64,000 nucleotides of DNA from the NCBI RefSeq assembly GCF_900091625.1, contig NZ_FMIC01000002.1:4526001-4590000 (forward strand), written 5' to 3'. The translations under genes and the position numbers were made by a program. The DNA is from Micromonospora peucetia. GTDB taxonomy: Bacteria; Actinomycetota; Actinomycetes; Mycobacteriales; Micromonosporaceae. The notes below the pieces were generated by a model. The model was given only the letters and a program-made list of their open reading frames with translations, searched no databases and had not been told where the DNA came from. Shown here in pieces: positions 1-9,077 of this stretch (positions are counted from its first letter, which is position 1; the number at the start of each line of letters is the position of its first letter).

Positions 1-1371
1 CGTGGCGGCGCCGATCGTTTCCCGAGCGCTGTCGGCCAACTCCGGGGGGTAGGCGCCAAGGTCCGCGTCGGCCATCTGGCCGCGGTAGACGGCGGCCCCG
101 GCGCTGCCCAGCAGTGCCAGACCCAGCGATGTCCCGAAGAGGTTGCTGGTCTCGGACATCGACGCCGCGGCGCCGGCCCGCTCCGGCGGAGCGGAGCCGA
201 CCATGATCCCGGTGCCGAGCGCGAACAGCGGCCCGATGCCGAAAGCCACCACGGCGATCGACGCCACCACCCCGATCAGCCAGCCGCTGGTCCCCGCTTG
301 GGTAAGCACCAGCAACGCAATCGCGGAGCCGGTCAATCCCAGGATGATCACGGATCGAGGTTGCAGGCCGCGCACCAGCACCGGCGCGAGCAGGGTGCCC
401 GCCGCGATACCCAGGCCGGTGAACGCCATCCAGAGCCCCGACTCGCCGGGCGAACGGCCGGCGACGCTCTGGATGTACTGGGCGGTGAACAGGCTGGTCC
501 CCGCGAACGCGCCGGAGCCGATGAGCATCGCGGGCAGTACCACCCGGATCTTCCGCTGGCGGAGGAGCCGCAGGTCCAGTAGGGGGTTGGGCAGGCGGAG
601 TTGCCGGCGGACGAAGAGGTATGTGATAGCCAGGCCGGCCACGATGGCGCCCACCGCCACCGGTAGGTTGCCGTCGCTGGTGGCGAGGTTCTTGATGCCG
701 TAGATGATCGGCAGGATGGCTGCCAGCGACAGCGCCACGCTCGCCAGGTCGATCCGACCGACCGCCTCCGGGTTGCGGTACTCCGGCAGCAGCAGCGGCC
801 CGGCGACCAGGAGCACCGCCATCACCGGCACCGCCAGTAGGAACACCGAACCCCACCACCAGTAGTTCAGCATGACCCCACCGATCACCGGTCCGGTCGC
901 GCCGCCAGCGAACATGCAGGTCGCCCACACGGAGATTGCGACGCCGCGCTGCCGAGCATCCCGGAACATGTTGCTGATCAGCGCCAGGGTCGACGGCGAC
1001 ATGGTGGCCGCCGCGACACCCAACAGGGCGCGGGCGGCGATCAGCATCTCCGGGCTGGTCGAGTACGCCGAGATGGCCGATGCGACAGTGAACCCGCCCG
1101 CGCCGACCAGCAGCAGCCGGCGGCGGCCGATCCGGTCTCCCAACGTCCCCATCGTAATCAGGACGCCGGCGAGCAGGAACAGGTAGATATCGATGATCCA
1201 GAGCTGCTGACTGCTGGTGGCCCCAAGATCAGCGCTCAGATGCGGCAACGCCAGAAAGAGAACACCGCTGTCAAAGGCCACCAGTAGGGTGGCGACGCCC
1301 AGAACGGCCAGGCCGAGCCACTCTCGGCGCCCGGCGCGTTGGTTCGGCGCGGCTGAAGTCGCGTTTTGCAT
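1..1371 (-). CDS. MFS drug exporter, DHA2/14-TM type, C-terminus cut by window edge
   Basis: Reading leftward from an ATG at 1371, about 457 residues are visible without a stop, so the gene continues past position 1. After a short basic N-terminus come repeated hydrophobic segments. The loop GDRIGRRRLL is the classic MFS motif A between TM2 and TM3 of QacA/EmrB-type antiporters. The spacing of segments fits the 14-helix DHA2 family, which exports drugs or metabolites with proton exchange at the cytoplasmic membrane. The gene is divergent from the YCII gene at 1580, so the roughly 200 bases between them should hold both promoters. Substrate cannot be read from sequence; self-resistance or export of a product of this accessory region is possible. 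Confidence 0.85.
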   Translation of the reverse strand, partial: MQNATSAAPNQRAGRREWLGLAVLGVATLLVAFDSGVLFLALPHLSADLGATSSQQLWIIDIYLFLLAGVLITMGTLGDRIGRRRLLLVGAGGFTVASAISAYSTSPEMLIAARALLGVAAATMSPSTLALISNMFRDARQRGVAISVWATCMFAGGATGPVIGGVMLNYWWWGSVFLLAVPVMAVLLVAGPLLLPEYRNPEAVGRIDLASVALSLAAILPIIYGIKNLATSDGNLPVAVGAIVAGLAITYLFVRRQLRLPNPLLDLRLLRQRKIRVVLPAMLIGSGAFAGTSLFTAQYIQSVAGRSPGESGLWMAFTGLGIAAGTLLAPVLVRGLQPRSVIILGLTGSAIALLVLTQAGTSGWLIGVVASIAVVAFGIGPLFALGTGIMVGSAPPERAGAAASMSETSNLFGTSLGLALLGSAGAAVYRGQMADADLGAYPPELADSARETIGAAT

Positions 1372-1579
1372 TCAAGTCTTCCTCTCGCACGGGCCTCAGT
1401 GGGATGAGGCACTGCATCCGTAGATTGGTCGGAGCCGGACCGGCATCTTCGACATGACCGGGGCGCGAAAGGTCGCGAAGCGTCCGCGATGCGCGTTGCC
1501 CGTGTGCTGTGGCGCACGTAAAATTCGCACGCACTGTCCGGTATGTGGACTGCACCGGGAATCCGAGAAGGAGACCAGA

Positions 1580-1942
1580 TTGAAGTACATGCTGCTCATC
1601 TACAACGACCCTGCCGCTATGGAGCGCCTTCCCCAGGCCGAGCAGGACAAGCTCATGGCGGATGTCGGCGGACTCATGGAGGAGCTCAATGCCAAGCACG
1701 AGCTGGTTGGCGGCGACGCCCTGGCGGATGCTTCGCAGACCCGGACAGTACGAGTCGTCGACGGGTCGGTGGCGACGACCGACGGTCCGTTCGTGGAGGT
1801 GAAGGAACACCTGGCGGGCTACATCATAGTCGATGTGTCGAGCTTGGAGCGGGCGATCGAGATAGCCTCGCGATGGCCGGACGCCCGCTTCGGCGCGATG
1901 GAGGTACGCCCGGTAGTCAACACGATTACCCCCGACGAGTAG
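1580..1942 (+). CDS. YCII-related (DGPF domain) small protein
   Basis: A 120-residue protein. I chose the TTG at 1580 because it lies a few bases after a GAGAAGGAGA ribosome site and gives the family N-terminus MKYMLLIYND; an in-frame ATG at 1589 is the alternative. The core TDGPFVEVKEHLAGYIIVD carries the DGPF signature and the C-terminal part reads as the usual strand-helix end (ASRWPDARFGAMEVRPV). YCII/DGPF proteins are small ferredoxin-like alpha+beta barrels of unclear function, often found with ECF sigma factors and RibD/DHFR-like proteins. A DHFR-like gene lies 250 bases on, on the opposite strand, but no sigma factor is seen. Confidence 0.85.
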   Translation: MKYMLLIYNDPAAMERLPQAEQDKLMADVGGLMEELNAKHELVGGDALADASQTRTVRVVDGSVATTDGPFVEVKEHLAGYIIVDVSSLERAIEIASRWPDARFGAMEVRPVVNTITPDE

Positions 1943-2028
1943 GTGGGCGTCGACGTCGCCGGGATCCGACCGGCGGCGGACCCGTACCGATCGGCGAGTT
2001 CGGGCCGGACCGACCCGCTCAACGATGG

Positions 2029-2184
2029 GCTCTCGCCACGTTCGTAGGCACCACGCAGACCGAGCTCGGTTGACAACGATTGGGCGAGCGCGATGACCCC
2101 GGCCTTGAACATCCGGTAGGCACCGAATGCCGACCGGGACTTGCCCTCTGCGGCGGCGGTGCCCAGGCCGGGCACCGCCGCCAC
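2029..2184 (-). pseudogene. Remnant of an SDR oxidoreductase
   Basis: A short stretch on the minus strand reads SAFGAYRMFKAGVIALAQSL followed by STELGLRG. This matches the active-site helix of short-chain dehydrogenases, with the YxxxK pair kept as YRMFK. The intact SDR at 3198-3971 has GFGAYKMTKSALIALAQTL at the same place. No Rossmann glycine motif or remaining fold is found around it, and the sequence degenerates after the motif. It is best read as the relic of a second, related SDR gene sitting just downstream of the DHFR-like gene. Confidence 0.6.
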
Positions 2185-2190
2185 AGGCGG

Positions 2191-2769
2191 TCAGCCCGCC
2201 GGCGCCTCGTGAGCGGGCTGGTAGTGCAGGATGGCCACTCGTGAGTCGACCGTCCGGGCGTCGACCAGCCGAAGGTTGACGCGCTGCTCCAACTCGCGGA
2301 ACAGTGGTCTGCCGCCGCCGAGCACGACCGGATGTACGCCGATGTGGTATTCGTCGATCAGGCCCAGCGCGGTCAGTGCGGCCGGCAGCCCGGAACCGCC
2401 GGTGAGCAGCATGTCCTTGCCGGGTTGCCGCTTGAGTGCGGCCACCTCCTCGGCCAGGTTGTCGGCGATCACCCGGGTGTTCCAGTCGGCCTTCTCCAGG
2501 GTGCGGGAGAAGACGATCTTCGGGGTCTCGCGCCAGATCGGCGCGAACTTCAGGTCGTGCTCATTGTCCGACGTCGACTCCGCGTTTGGCCAGTAGCCGG
2601 CCATCAGCTCCCACACACCTCGACCGAACAGGAAGGTGTCGGCCCGTTCGTGCAGGCGGTCGCTGTACTCACCAAGCTGTGGGCCGAGCTGCGCCCAGTC
2701 GAATTCCCCGTTCGGCCCGTCGATATATCCGTCTACCGACGCCATCACCCACTGGATGATCTTCCGCAT
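2191..2769 (-). CDS. DHFR-like / RibD C-terminal domain reductase
   Basis: A 192-residue protein of the dihydrofolate-reductase-like RibD_C family. It starts MRKIIQWVMASVDGYIDGP, the typical first strand, has the LFGRGVWELMAGYWP segment (NADPH-fold helix) and ends with the GGSGLPAALTALGLIDEYHI block and HPVVLGGGRPLF. I prefer the ATG at 2769 because GAGGAGGG sits nine bases before it; an ATG at 2778 is too close to that site. Family members are NADPH-dependent reductases of mostly unknown substrate. A paralogue lies at 13035-13709. Its 3' side abuts the SDR remnant. Confidence 0.85.
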   Translation of the reverse strand: MRKIIQWVMASVDGYIDGPNGEFDWAQLGPQLGEYSDRLHERADTFLFGRGVWELMAGYWPNAESTSDNEHDLKFAPIWRETPKIVFSRTLEKADWNTRVIADNLAEEVAALKRQPGKDMLLTGGSGLPAALTALGLIDEYHIGVHPVVLGGGRPLFRELEQRVNLRLVDARTVDSRVAILHYQPAHEAPAG

Positions 2770-2947
2770 TGGCGTCATCCCTCCTCTGCTGTAGCTGACC
2801 CATCCGGGGACCAGACACCGCCATTGCGGGCACTGCGGATGGTCCCCTCATGTAACTCGGAGCCACCCGGTTTTTCTCGACATCCAGCAGGTGTAGTCAC
2901 CTGATCGGGGGTCACCGTCTCCGTACCCGCCCGCCGGTGGGTGCGGC

Positions 2948-3097
2948 ATGGCAGCCGCACCCACCGAGCTGATCGCGGTCGCCGTGGCGTTCGAGTACCT
3001 GAACCGGATGGTGAACATCTTCCTGGTCGAGTCGCCGATCCCGGACACCATGCCCGCCTTCCTGCGCGGGGCTGGCCTCGCTGTCGCACTGTGCGGG
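2948..3097 (+). pseudogene. Remnant of an AhpD-like/carboxymuconolactone decarboxylase-family protein
   Basis: About 50 residues on the plus strand read PTELIAVAVAFEYLNRMVNI followed by FLVESPIPDTMP. The pattern of an acidic helix, then E/H-Y-x-NRMV and a proline-bearing loop resembles the middle of actinobacterial AhpD-like peroxidase-family proteins. The CxxC active site expected upstream and the C-terminal half are absent, and no start or stop bounds the piece. I treat it as a decayed fragment in the 420-base gap between the DHFR-like and SDR genes. Moderate to low confidence because it rests on one motif read by eye. Confidence 0.4.
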
Positions 3098-3197
3098 CGC
3101 CATGACCGGCGTGGCCGCGGTGGCCAGTTATGACACGGGCGCGCCGGGCGGCCCGTGGGTGGGGTCCGCCCGGCGCGTAGGGCCGCGTTCGACGCGA

Positions 3198-3971
3198 TCA
3201 GTGGTGGTACTCGCCGCCGTTGACGTCGAGGCACTGCCCGGTGATGGCACGGGCCAGGTCGGAGGCCAGGAACAGCACCGCGTTGGCCACCTCCTCGGCT
3301 TCCGGCAGCCGGCGCAGGTCCAGGTTGGCCGCGGTCTCCTCGTAGACCTGTGCGGTGGTCACGCCACGCTCGTTCGCCAGGTAGTCATAGTATTCCCGCA
3401 GCGGGGCGGCCCAGATGCTGCCCGGTACCACGACGTTGACCCGGACACCCCGAGGGCCCAGCTCGGTGGCGAGCGTCTGGGCCAGTGCGATCAGCGCACT
3501 CTTGGTCATCTTGTACGCGCCGAAGCCGGGCCGGGACAGCCGGGCCGCCACCGAGCTGACCATGACCATCGAGCCACCGGTCGCGGCCAGGTGGTCGGCC
3601 ATGAGTTGGGTCAGCCGCAGCGCGCCGAACACGTCGGTGTCCATCTCCGCGTGCACGGCGGCCGGGTCGAGCTCGACCAGCGGAACGATCGGGGGTACCG
3701 CGAACGCGTTGTTCACCAGAACGTCCACCCGACCGAAGACGTCCATTGTGGTTTTCACGAGGCGGCCCGCCGCGGCCGGGTCGGTGATGTCCGTCGGTAC
3801 CACGACCGCCTTGCGGCCGGCCTGCTCCACCTCCGCGGCGACCTCGTCCAGGACGGCGTTGCTCCGGGCGGCGAGCACCACGTCGGCTCCGGCACGGGCC
3901 GAACCCACCGCGACCGCGCGGCCGAGACCGGGCCCCACCCCGGAAACCACCACAACCTTGTCCTGCAGCAT
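3198..3971 (-). CDS. Short-chain dehydrogenase/reductase (SDR)
   Basis: A 257-residue classical SDR. The N-terminal Rossmann motif is VVSGVGPGLGRAVA, followed by NNAF at the end of strand 4, the catalytic Ser in MVSSVA and the catalytic pair Tyr/Lys in YKMTK. The ATG at 3971 follows GAGGAG by six bases and is preferred over a TTG two codons upstream. The family uses NAD(P)H to oxidise or reduce alcohols and ketones in the cytoplasm; the substrate is unknown. The gene is divergent from the covalent-flavin oxidase at 4181, with about 210 bases for both promoters. A remnant of a near relative lies at 2029-2184. Confidence 0.92.
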   Translation of the reverse strand: MLQDKVVVVSGVGPGLGRAVAVGSARAGADVVLAARSNAVLDEVAAEVEQAGRKAVVVPTDITDPAAAGRLVKTTMDVFGRVDVLVNNAFAVPPIVPLVELDPAAVHAEMDTDVFGALRLTQLMADHLAATGGSMVMVSSVAARLSRPGFGAYKMTKSALIALAQTLATELGPRGVRVNVVVPGSIWAAPLREYYDYLANERGVTTAQVYEETAANLDLRRLPEAEEVANAVLFLASDLARAITGQCLDVNGGEYHH

Positions 3972-4180
3972 CAGCAACTCCTCGGCTCGTCTGCTACCGG
4001 CTCGCGCCTCCGTGCGGCGCCTCGGCGACCCGACCCATCGTGCACCGCCGGCGCGCCCGGCACGTCTTTCACGTTGCGCGACAGCGGTGGCGGCGCCCGG
4101 CCCGCGCAGCCGGCACGCTGGAAGATGCGGCCGGTACCGACGGGTGTGAATCTTTGGTGGACCCGCCTTGGGAGGACGTC

Positions 4181-5710
4181 ATGATCGACGAACAGACGCA
4201 CGGGCCGCCGGTGGACGCCGCCACCACCGTCACACCCGCTGACGCCCGGTACCCGGGCCTGGTGGAGGGATTCAACCACCGGTTCACCGGCCGGCCCGAG
4301 TACGTCCGGCTGGCGGGTACCACCGCACACGTCGTGGAGGCGCTCAACGAGGCCGTCTCCACCGGCCGGCGGATCGCGGTGCGCAGCGGCGGCCACTGCT
4401 TCGAGGACTTCTCCGCCTCGCCCGACATCGCGGTGCTGCTGGACCTGTCGCCGATGACCGGCGTGCGGTACGACCCCCGGATGCGCGCGGTCGAAGTGGA
4501 GGCCGGTGCCACGCTCGGCCGGGTCTACCCGGCGCTGTACGACGCCTGGGGCGTGACGATCCCGGCCGGCACCTGCTTCGAGGTGGGCATGGGCGGTCAC
4601 GTGACCGGTGGCGGGTACGGCCACCTGTCCCGCCGGTACGGGTTGGTCGTCGACCACCTGTACGCGGTGGAGGTGGTGGTGGTCAACCCGGCCGGCCGGG
4701 CCGAGGTGCTGGTGGCCACACGCGAGCCGGACGACCCTCACCGGGACCTGTGGTGGGCGATGACCGGCGGCGGTGGCGGCAACTTCGGTGTGGTGACACG
4801 GTTCTGGCTGCGCAGCCCGGACGCGGACGGCGTCGACCCGTCCCGGCTGCTGCCCCGGGCGCCGGAGCGCATCCGGCGCCGCGACGTGGTGTGGTCGTGG
4901 GACGGGATGAGCGAGGCCGCCCTCGCCCGGCTGGTCGGGAACTACTGCGGTTGGCTGGAGCACAACAGCGCGGTGGGGACGCCGGCCACGAAGCTGTGGA
5001 GCAACCTCATCGTGTCGCACCGCTCGGCCGGTGTTGTCTCAATGACGGCCGTGGTGGACGACGCGGTACCGGACGCGGAGAAGCTGCTGGAGGGCCAACT
5101 CCAGGCGATCGTCGACGGCACCGGCCTGGCGACGTCGACCGACACCCAGGAAGTGGTGCCCTGGATGGCCTCCTGGATGCCGTCCTACAGTTGGCCCAGC
5201 GATCCGCAGGGGCGGCACAAGCACAAGGCGGGGTACCTGCGGCGGTGCCCCACCGACAACCAGCTCGCCACGATCGCCCGGTACCTCGGCGACGCGGGGT
5301 ACACCAACCCGATGGCGTGCGTGGTGCTTACCGCGTTCGGCGGCCAGGTCAACGCGGTGGGCTCGGACGCCACCGCCAGCGCGCAGCGCGACAGCGTCAT
5401 CAAGGCGACCTACAGCGGGGGCGGTTGGCAGTCGCCGGACGACGACGAGCGGAACATCGACTGGGTCCGCCGGCTCTACCGGGACGTGTACGCCGACACC
5501 GGCGGGGTGCCGGTGCCCGGTGCGGTCAGCGACGGGTCGTACATCAGCTACCCCGACGTGGACCTGGCCGACCCGGCGTGGAACACCTCCGGTGTCGCCT
5601 GGCACACGCTGTACTACAAAGGCAACTACCCGCGCCTGCAACGGGTGAAGCAGCGGTACGACCCACGCGACGTGTTCCGGCACCGGCTGTCGGTCCGGCC
5701 GCCAGCCTGA
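4181..5710 (+). CDS. Berberine-bridge-type FAD oxidase, likely bicovalent flavin
   Basis: A 509-residue secretion-free flavoprotein of the PCMH/BBE family. The ATG at 4181 follows GGGAGGAC. The FAD domain holds VRSGGHCFEDF, giving His72 as the 8-alpha histidyl site, and PAGTCFEVGMGGH, giving Cys132 as a 6-S-cysteinyl site; these correspond well to the His70/Cys130 pair of glucooligosaccharide oxidase. The BBE C-terminal signature is visible near the end (YYKGNYPRLQRVKQRYDP with the usual N/D-x-F). Bicovalent members oxidise sugars, alcohols or complex natural products with oxygen as acceptor. It is the first of three such oxidases in 6 kb. A strong hairpin follows at 5731-5765. Confidence 0.92.
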   Translation: MIDEQTHGPPVDAATTVTPADARYPGLVEGFNHRFTGRPEYVRLAGTTAHVVEALNEAVSTGRRIAVRSGGHCFEDFSASPDIAVLLDLSPMTGVRYDPRMRAVEVEAGATLGRVYPALYDAWGVTIPAGTCFEVGMGGHVTGGGYGHLSRRYGLVVDHLYAVEVVVVNPAGRAEVLVATREPDDPHRDLWWAMTGGGGGNFGVVTRFWLRSPDADGVDPSRLLPRAPERIRRRDVVWSWDGMSEAALARLVGNYCGWLEHNSAVGTPATKLWSNLIVSHRSAGVVSMTAVVDDAVPDAEKLLEGQLQAIVDGTGLATSTDTQEVVPWMASWMPSYSWPSDPQGRHKHKAGYLRRCPTDNQLATIARYLGDAGYTNPMACVVLTAFGGQVNAVGSDATASAQRDSVIKATYSGGGWQSPDDDERNIDWVRRLYRDVYADTGGVPVPGAVSDGSYISYPDVDLADPAWNTSGVAWHTLYYKGNYPRLQRVKQRYDPRDVFRHRLSVRPPA

Positions 5711-5730
5711 CTGCCGCGTGGGGACACAAG

Positions 5731-5765
5731 GGTCCGGGAGAGCCCGCGGTGTGCTCTCCCGGACC
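5731..5765 (+). terminator. Hairpin terminator after the first BBE oxidase
   Basis: A perfect 13-bp inverted repeat (GGTCCGGGAGAGC and its complement) with a nine-base loop starts 20 bases after the stop codon at 5710. No long T-run follows, which is usual for high-GC actinomycetes. Confidence 0.75.
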
Positions 5766-5831
5766 GTCGTTCTCCGGGGCTGGCGGTTCAGGAGTACAGC
5801 GTGTTGGGTTCCGGGCCGCAGGCGATCCGGC

Positions 5832-5945
5832 CGTGCGCTGTAGGGCCTGAACAGCGAGTTTGAACGCTTCTGCCATCCCGTTGTCGTACGAGTCGTCGAC
5901 CGAGCAGACCGACGCGAACGCGCCGGCCTCGGCCAGCCGTAGAGC
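5832..5945 (-). pseudogene. IS3-family transposase remnant (integrase core end)
   Basis: A short minus-strand stretch reads RLAEAGAFASVCSVDDSYDN followed by GMAEAFK. This is the hallmark region of IS3-family OrfB transposases (usually RLAEAGxxPSVGSVGDSYDNAxAE), which holds part of the DDE catalytic core. The preceding DDE strands and the following E-helix with KxE are missing, so only about 38 codons remain. The rest of the 650-base gap (5711-6356) carries no gene I can support. It marks an old insertion next to the oxidase genes. Confidence 0.65.
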
Positions 5946-6356
5946 GAGGTGGCCACCTGCCAGCCGGGTGTCCGATCGGCCAGCCCTTGGTGACTCTGGG
6001 CGTTTCGGCGTCTGCTTCTTTCGCCCTGTACGGGCTGGCATGCCCCGTGGCACTCGCTACGCCAGCTGCGGTCCGCCAGCTGATCACGCGGCTATCGGCA
6101 GCTGGCCCGGTTGTTGCGCTCATCCCGAAATCCCCTGTGCGGGGCGGGTGGGTGGTCAGCCGGCTCACCGCGCGCAGGACCGGCCTGACCTGCGCCCGGC
6201 CGGGCGCGGGGCGACCGTCGGACTCCGGCCGCGTCCCACCATGCGGGCGGTACCGCGGTACGCCCGGCCGGGGATGTCGAGATCCGGGTCCAGGCTCCGA
6301 CCGTTGAGTAGGTGCGCACCCGGGCCGGTCCGGGTGCACGAACGAGAGGGTGATTC

Positions 6357-7748
6357 ATGCGGGACAGGACGGCAGTGCCGACAGATGAGCTCGCGGACCG
6401 GGTGTCGCGGCTGCGTACCGAGGTCACCGGCCAGGTGATCACGCGGGACGACGCGGACTACGAACGGGCCCGTAGGGTGTTCAACGGAAACGTCGACCGG
6501 TGGCCGGCCGTAATCGTCCGCGCGGCCGACGCCGCCGACGTGGCCCGCGTCATCGGGTTCGGCCGGGAGACCGGCTTGCCGCTCGCGGTGCGCAGCGGCG
6601 GGCACAGCACGTACGGCGTCTGGGACGACGGACTGGTGCTCGACCTGTCCGCGCTGTCCGCGCTGGACATCGACGTGGCTGGGCGGACCGCCTGGGCCGG
6701 GCCGGGGATGACCGCGGTGGAGTTCACCAAGGCCACCGCCGAGCACGGACTGGCGCTCGGGTTCGGCGACACCGGCTCGGTGGGCCTGGGCGGGCTGACC
6801 GTCGGCGGCGGCGTGGGATACCTGGTGCGCCGGTACGGGCTGACCATCGACAACCTGCTCGCGGCCGACGTGGTCACCGCCGACGGCGAACTGGTGCGCG
6901 CGGATGCGGACAACCACCCCGACCTGTTCTGGGCGATCCGGGGCGGCGGCGGCAACTTCGGCGTGGTCACCCGGCTTCAGTACCGGCTGGACCCGGTCCG
7001 GAACGTATACGGCGGCATGTTGGTCCTGCCCGCCACCGCGGAAGTGATCGCTTCCTTTGTGGAGGCGGCCAAAGCCGCTCCGGACGAGCTGTCCACCATC
7101 GCGAACGTCATGCCGTCGCCGCCGATGCCGTTCGTGCCGGAGCAGTTCCACGGCGAGCCGGTAATCATGGCGGAGCTGGTGTACTGCGGCGACGACATCG
7201 AGGCGGGGAAGCGGGCCGTGGCGCCGTTCCGGGAGCTGATCACGCCGTTGGCCGACATGGTGAAGGCGATGCCGCTGGCGGACATCTACGGGCCGGAGGA
7301 TCCCGACCGCCGCCCGATCACGTTTGCCCGCAGCCTGTTCATCGACGACTTCGACCTGGCCGCGGCCGAGCAGGTGCTGGACTTCCTGGGTAAGGCGACC
7401 GCGGCGTGGCCGGCGGCGCAGCTGCGGGTACTGGGCGGGGCGATGGCACGGGTGCCGGTGGACGCGACCGCGTTCGCGCACCGCAACCGCGAGATTATGG
7501 TCGTTGCCGCGGCGGTGTACGACGACGTCGCCGAGACTCCGGTGCACTGGCAGTGGGCCACCGAGTTCACCGAGGCGATGCGGCAGGGCGAGGGCGGTGC
7601 GTACGCCAACTTCCTGTACATGGACGGCGAGGAGCGCGTCCACGAGGCGTACCCGGAGGCGACGTACCGGCGGCTGGCCGACATCAAGCGTCGGTACGAC
7701 CCGGACAACCTGTTCCGGTTGAACGCCAATATCCCGCCCAGCCAGTAG
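6357..7748 (+). CDS. Berberine-bridge-type FAD oxidase, monocovalent type
   Basis: A 463-residue BBE-family flavoprotein starting at an ATG preceded by GAGAGGG. The FAD-binding part has LAVRSGGHSTYGVW, with His83 as the expected covalent flavin ligand. At the position of the second (cysteine) ligand the sequence is FGDTGSVGLGGLTVGGGVGY, so there is no cysteine and only single attachment is expected. IRGGGGNFGVVT follows as in most family members, and the C-terminal KRRYDPDNLFRLNANI is the BBE signature. Such enzymes oxidise alcohols, aldehydes or amines or form rings in natural products. It shares orientation with the first BBE gene but is 650 bases away, beyond a terminator and an IS relic, so it likely has its own promoter. 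Confidence 0.92.
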   Translation: MRDRTAVPTDELADRVSRLRTEVTGQVITRDDADYERARRVFNGNVDRWPAVIVRAADAADVARVIGFGRETGLPLAVRSGGHSTYGVWDDGLVLDLSALSALDIDVAGRTAWAGPGMTAVEFTKATAEHGLALGFGDTGSVGLGGLTVGGGVGYLVRRYGLTIDNLLAADVVTADGELVRADADNHPDLFWAIRGGGGNFGVVTRLQYRLDPVRNVYGGMLVLPATAEVIASFVEAAKAAPDELSTIANVMPSPPMPFVPEQFHGEPVIMAELVYCGDDIEAGKRAVAPFRELITPLADMVKAMPLADIYGPEDPDRRPITFARSLFIDDFDLAAAEQVLDFLGKATAAWPAAQLRVLGGAMARVPVDATAFAHRNREIMVVAAAVYDDVAETPVHWQWATEFTEAMRQGEGGAYANFLYMDGEERVHEAYPEATYRRLADIKRRYDPDNLFRLNANIPPSQ

Positions 7749-7858
7749 GCGTACGCGGGCGGGCGTGATGCCGCACTTTGAAAGATGAGCATCACGGCGG
7801 GGAGTGCGAGAGTCGAATCGCATTGTGGATCGACGCAACCACGACCCGAGGAACCGCC

Positions 7859-8626
7859 ATGACACATAGCGTGGAGAGATCTCACGTCGAACTCACCGAG
7901 CCGCCCGCAACCGCTGTCGCGCAACAGACGCCGACCACCGCCCCTGATCGACCGGGGTCGTGGTGGCGGCAGCGGTACTTCTGGTTGGTGCTTCTCCTCG
8001 GCCTTGTGGTATTCAATCTTATCTATGCACTGCCGAGGTATCTGAGCCTCGATCCGAGTCAGTCGCGCAGCGGACTCGACCCGTCGGTACCCGCGCAATT
8101 CGGGCTCCTCGTGGCACATGTGGTCACCGGGAACGTGGCGATGGTGACGGTCCTGTTGCAGCTGTGGTCGTGGCTGCGCCGCAAGCACCCGCGGGTGCAC
8201 CGGGCCAGCGGGCGGGTCTACATCCTGGCCGGCGCGCTGCCCGCGGCCGGCCTGGGCCTGTTCGCGCTCATCCCGCTGCGGCCGAACCATGCCGGCAGCG
8301 TCGGGCTGGGCGTCATGGGTGTGCTGTGGATCGTCACCACCCTGGTCGGGTGGCAGATGGCCCGTCGGCACCGGTACGCCGAGCACCGGCGCTGGATGGT
8401 CTACAGCTTCGCGCTGGCACTGGGTACCAGCTGGGGTCGCATCATCGTGGTCGTCCTCACCGTGTTCCCGGGCCTGCCCGTGAACTTCGGCGTGCTGGTG
8501 GAGGTCAACAACTGGCTCGGCTGGATGGTGAACCTGTTGATCGCGCACCTGTGGATCGAGAGTCGGGCCAGTCGGTCGAGCAAGGCCGGTGGCGAGGTCG
8601 TCACGTACGCCTCGCCGGTGCGCTGA
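7859..8626 (+). CDS. DUF2306-like multi-pass membrane protein
   Basis: A 255-residue integral membrane protein. The ATG at 7859 is preceded by CGAGGAA and is preferred over an in-frame codon at 7778. After a Thr/Pro-rich cytoplasmic tail it has about six hydrophobic helices. The second carries a conserved His (AHVVTGNVAMVTVLLQL), followed by RVHRASGRVYILAG and then RHRYAEHRRWMVYSFAL. The H-x-x-x-G and RAEHRRWM patterns match the DUF2306 family, whose members resemble small cytochrome-like membrane proteins but have no settled function. It lies 110 bases downstream of the second BBE oxidase and may be co-transcribed with it. Confidence 0.75.
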   Translation: MTHSVERSHVELTEPPATAVAQQTPTTAPDRPGSWWRQRYFWLVLLLGLVVFNLIYALPRYLSLDPSQSRSGLDPSVPAQFGLLVAHVVTGNVAMVTVLLQLWSWLRRKHPRVHRASGRVYILAGALPAAGLGLFALIPLRPNHAGSVGLGVMGVLWIVTTLVGWQMARRHRYAEHRRWMVYSFALALGTSWGRIIVVVLTVFPGLPVNFGVLVEVNNWLGWMVNLLIAHLWIESRASRSSKAGGEVVTYASPVR

Positions 8627-8636
8627 CACGCATCAG

Positions 8637-8678
8637 ACGGCCCGGTGGGGTTGCCGGAAGGTGACCCCACCGGGCCGT
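8637..8678 (+). terminator. Strong hairpin terminator
   Basis: A perfect 15-bp inverted repeat (arms 8637-8651 and 8664-8678, ACGGCCCGGTGGGGT and complement) with a 12-base loop and TTT at its end, ten bases after the membrane protein stop. Confidence 0.85.
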
Positions 8679-8989
8679 TTCGTGCGCACAGGTGGTACCG
8701 GTTGCGCCGGACCCGCTCGATACGCTCGCCGGCTGGACCGAACTGGGTCCCGCGGTCGCTGGATGACCTGCTCCACCGCGCGCCAGGCGAACTCGGCGGC
8801 CTGCCGGCAGATCATCGCGAGCGGAACCGGCAATGGCACAGCCGGCGGCGCCGGAGCCGGTGGTGTACCCGGACACGGCCGCGCGCAGCGCCTGGAACTC
8901 GGCCGCCGCCGGGGGACCGTTGTCGAGCAGCACCGTCATCACGAACGTCGCGCCACGCGCGCAGCACCGACCGAACCTGGTCGACCGGA

Positions 8990-9070
8990 TAGTCGCTCGT
9001 AGGCCGGGTCGCCGGCCAGCACGATGGTGCCGGAGACATCCCGGCGCACGTCGCTTCCTGCGGTGCGTAA
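8990..9070 (-). pseudogene. N-terminal relic of another FAD-linked oxidase
   Basis: Directly after the stop of the minus-strand BBE gene (9078) the minus strand reads RRDVSGTIVLAGDPAYERL, which resembles the start of BBE-type oxidases (compare the intact gene: GIAVAGDPDYDAATQVF). The reading then breaks into other frames towards 8690, with protein-like pieces in three frames but nothing I can identify. It suggests a fourth BBE gene, or a duplicated 5' end, that has decayed. The 8690-9077 interval holds no other supportable gene. Confidence 0.4.
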
Positions 9071-9077
9071 CGCCGCG

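Noticed and set aside
1271..1810. A minus-strand open frame overlapping the MFS start and the YCII gene
   Set aside because: It overlaps two well-supported genes on both sides and has no protein family features.
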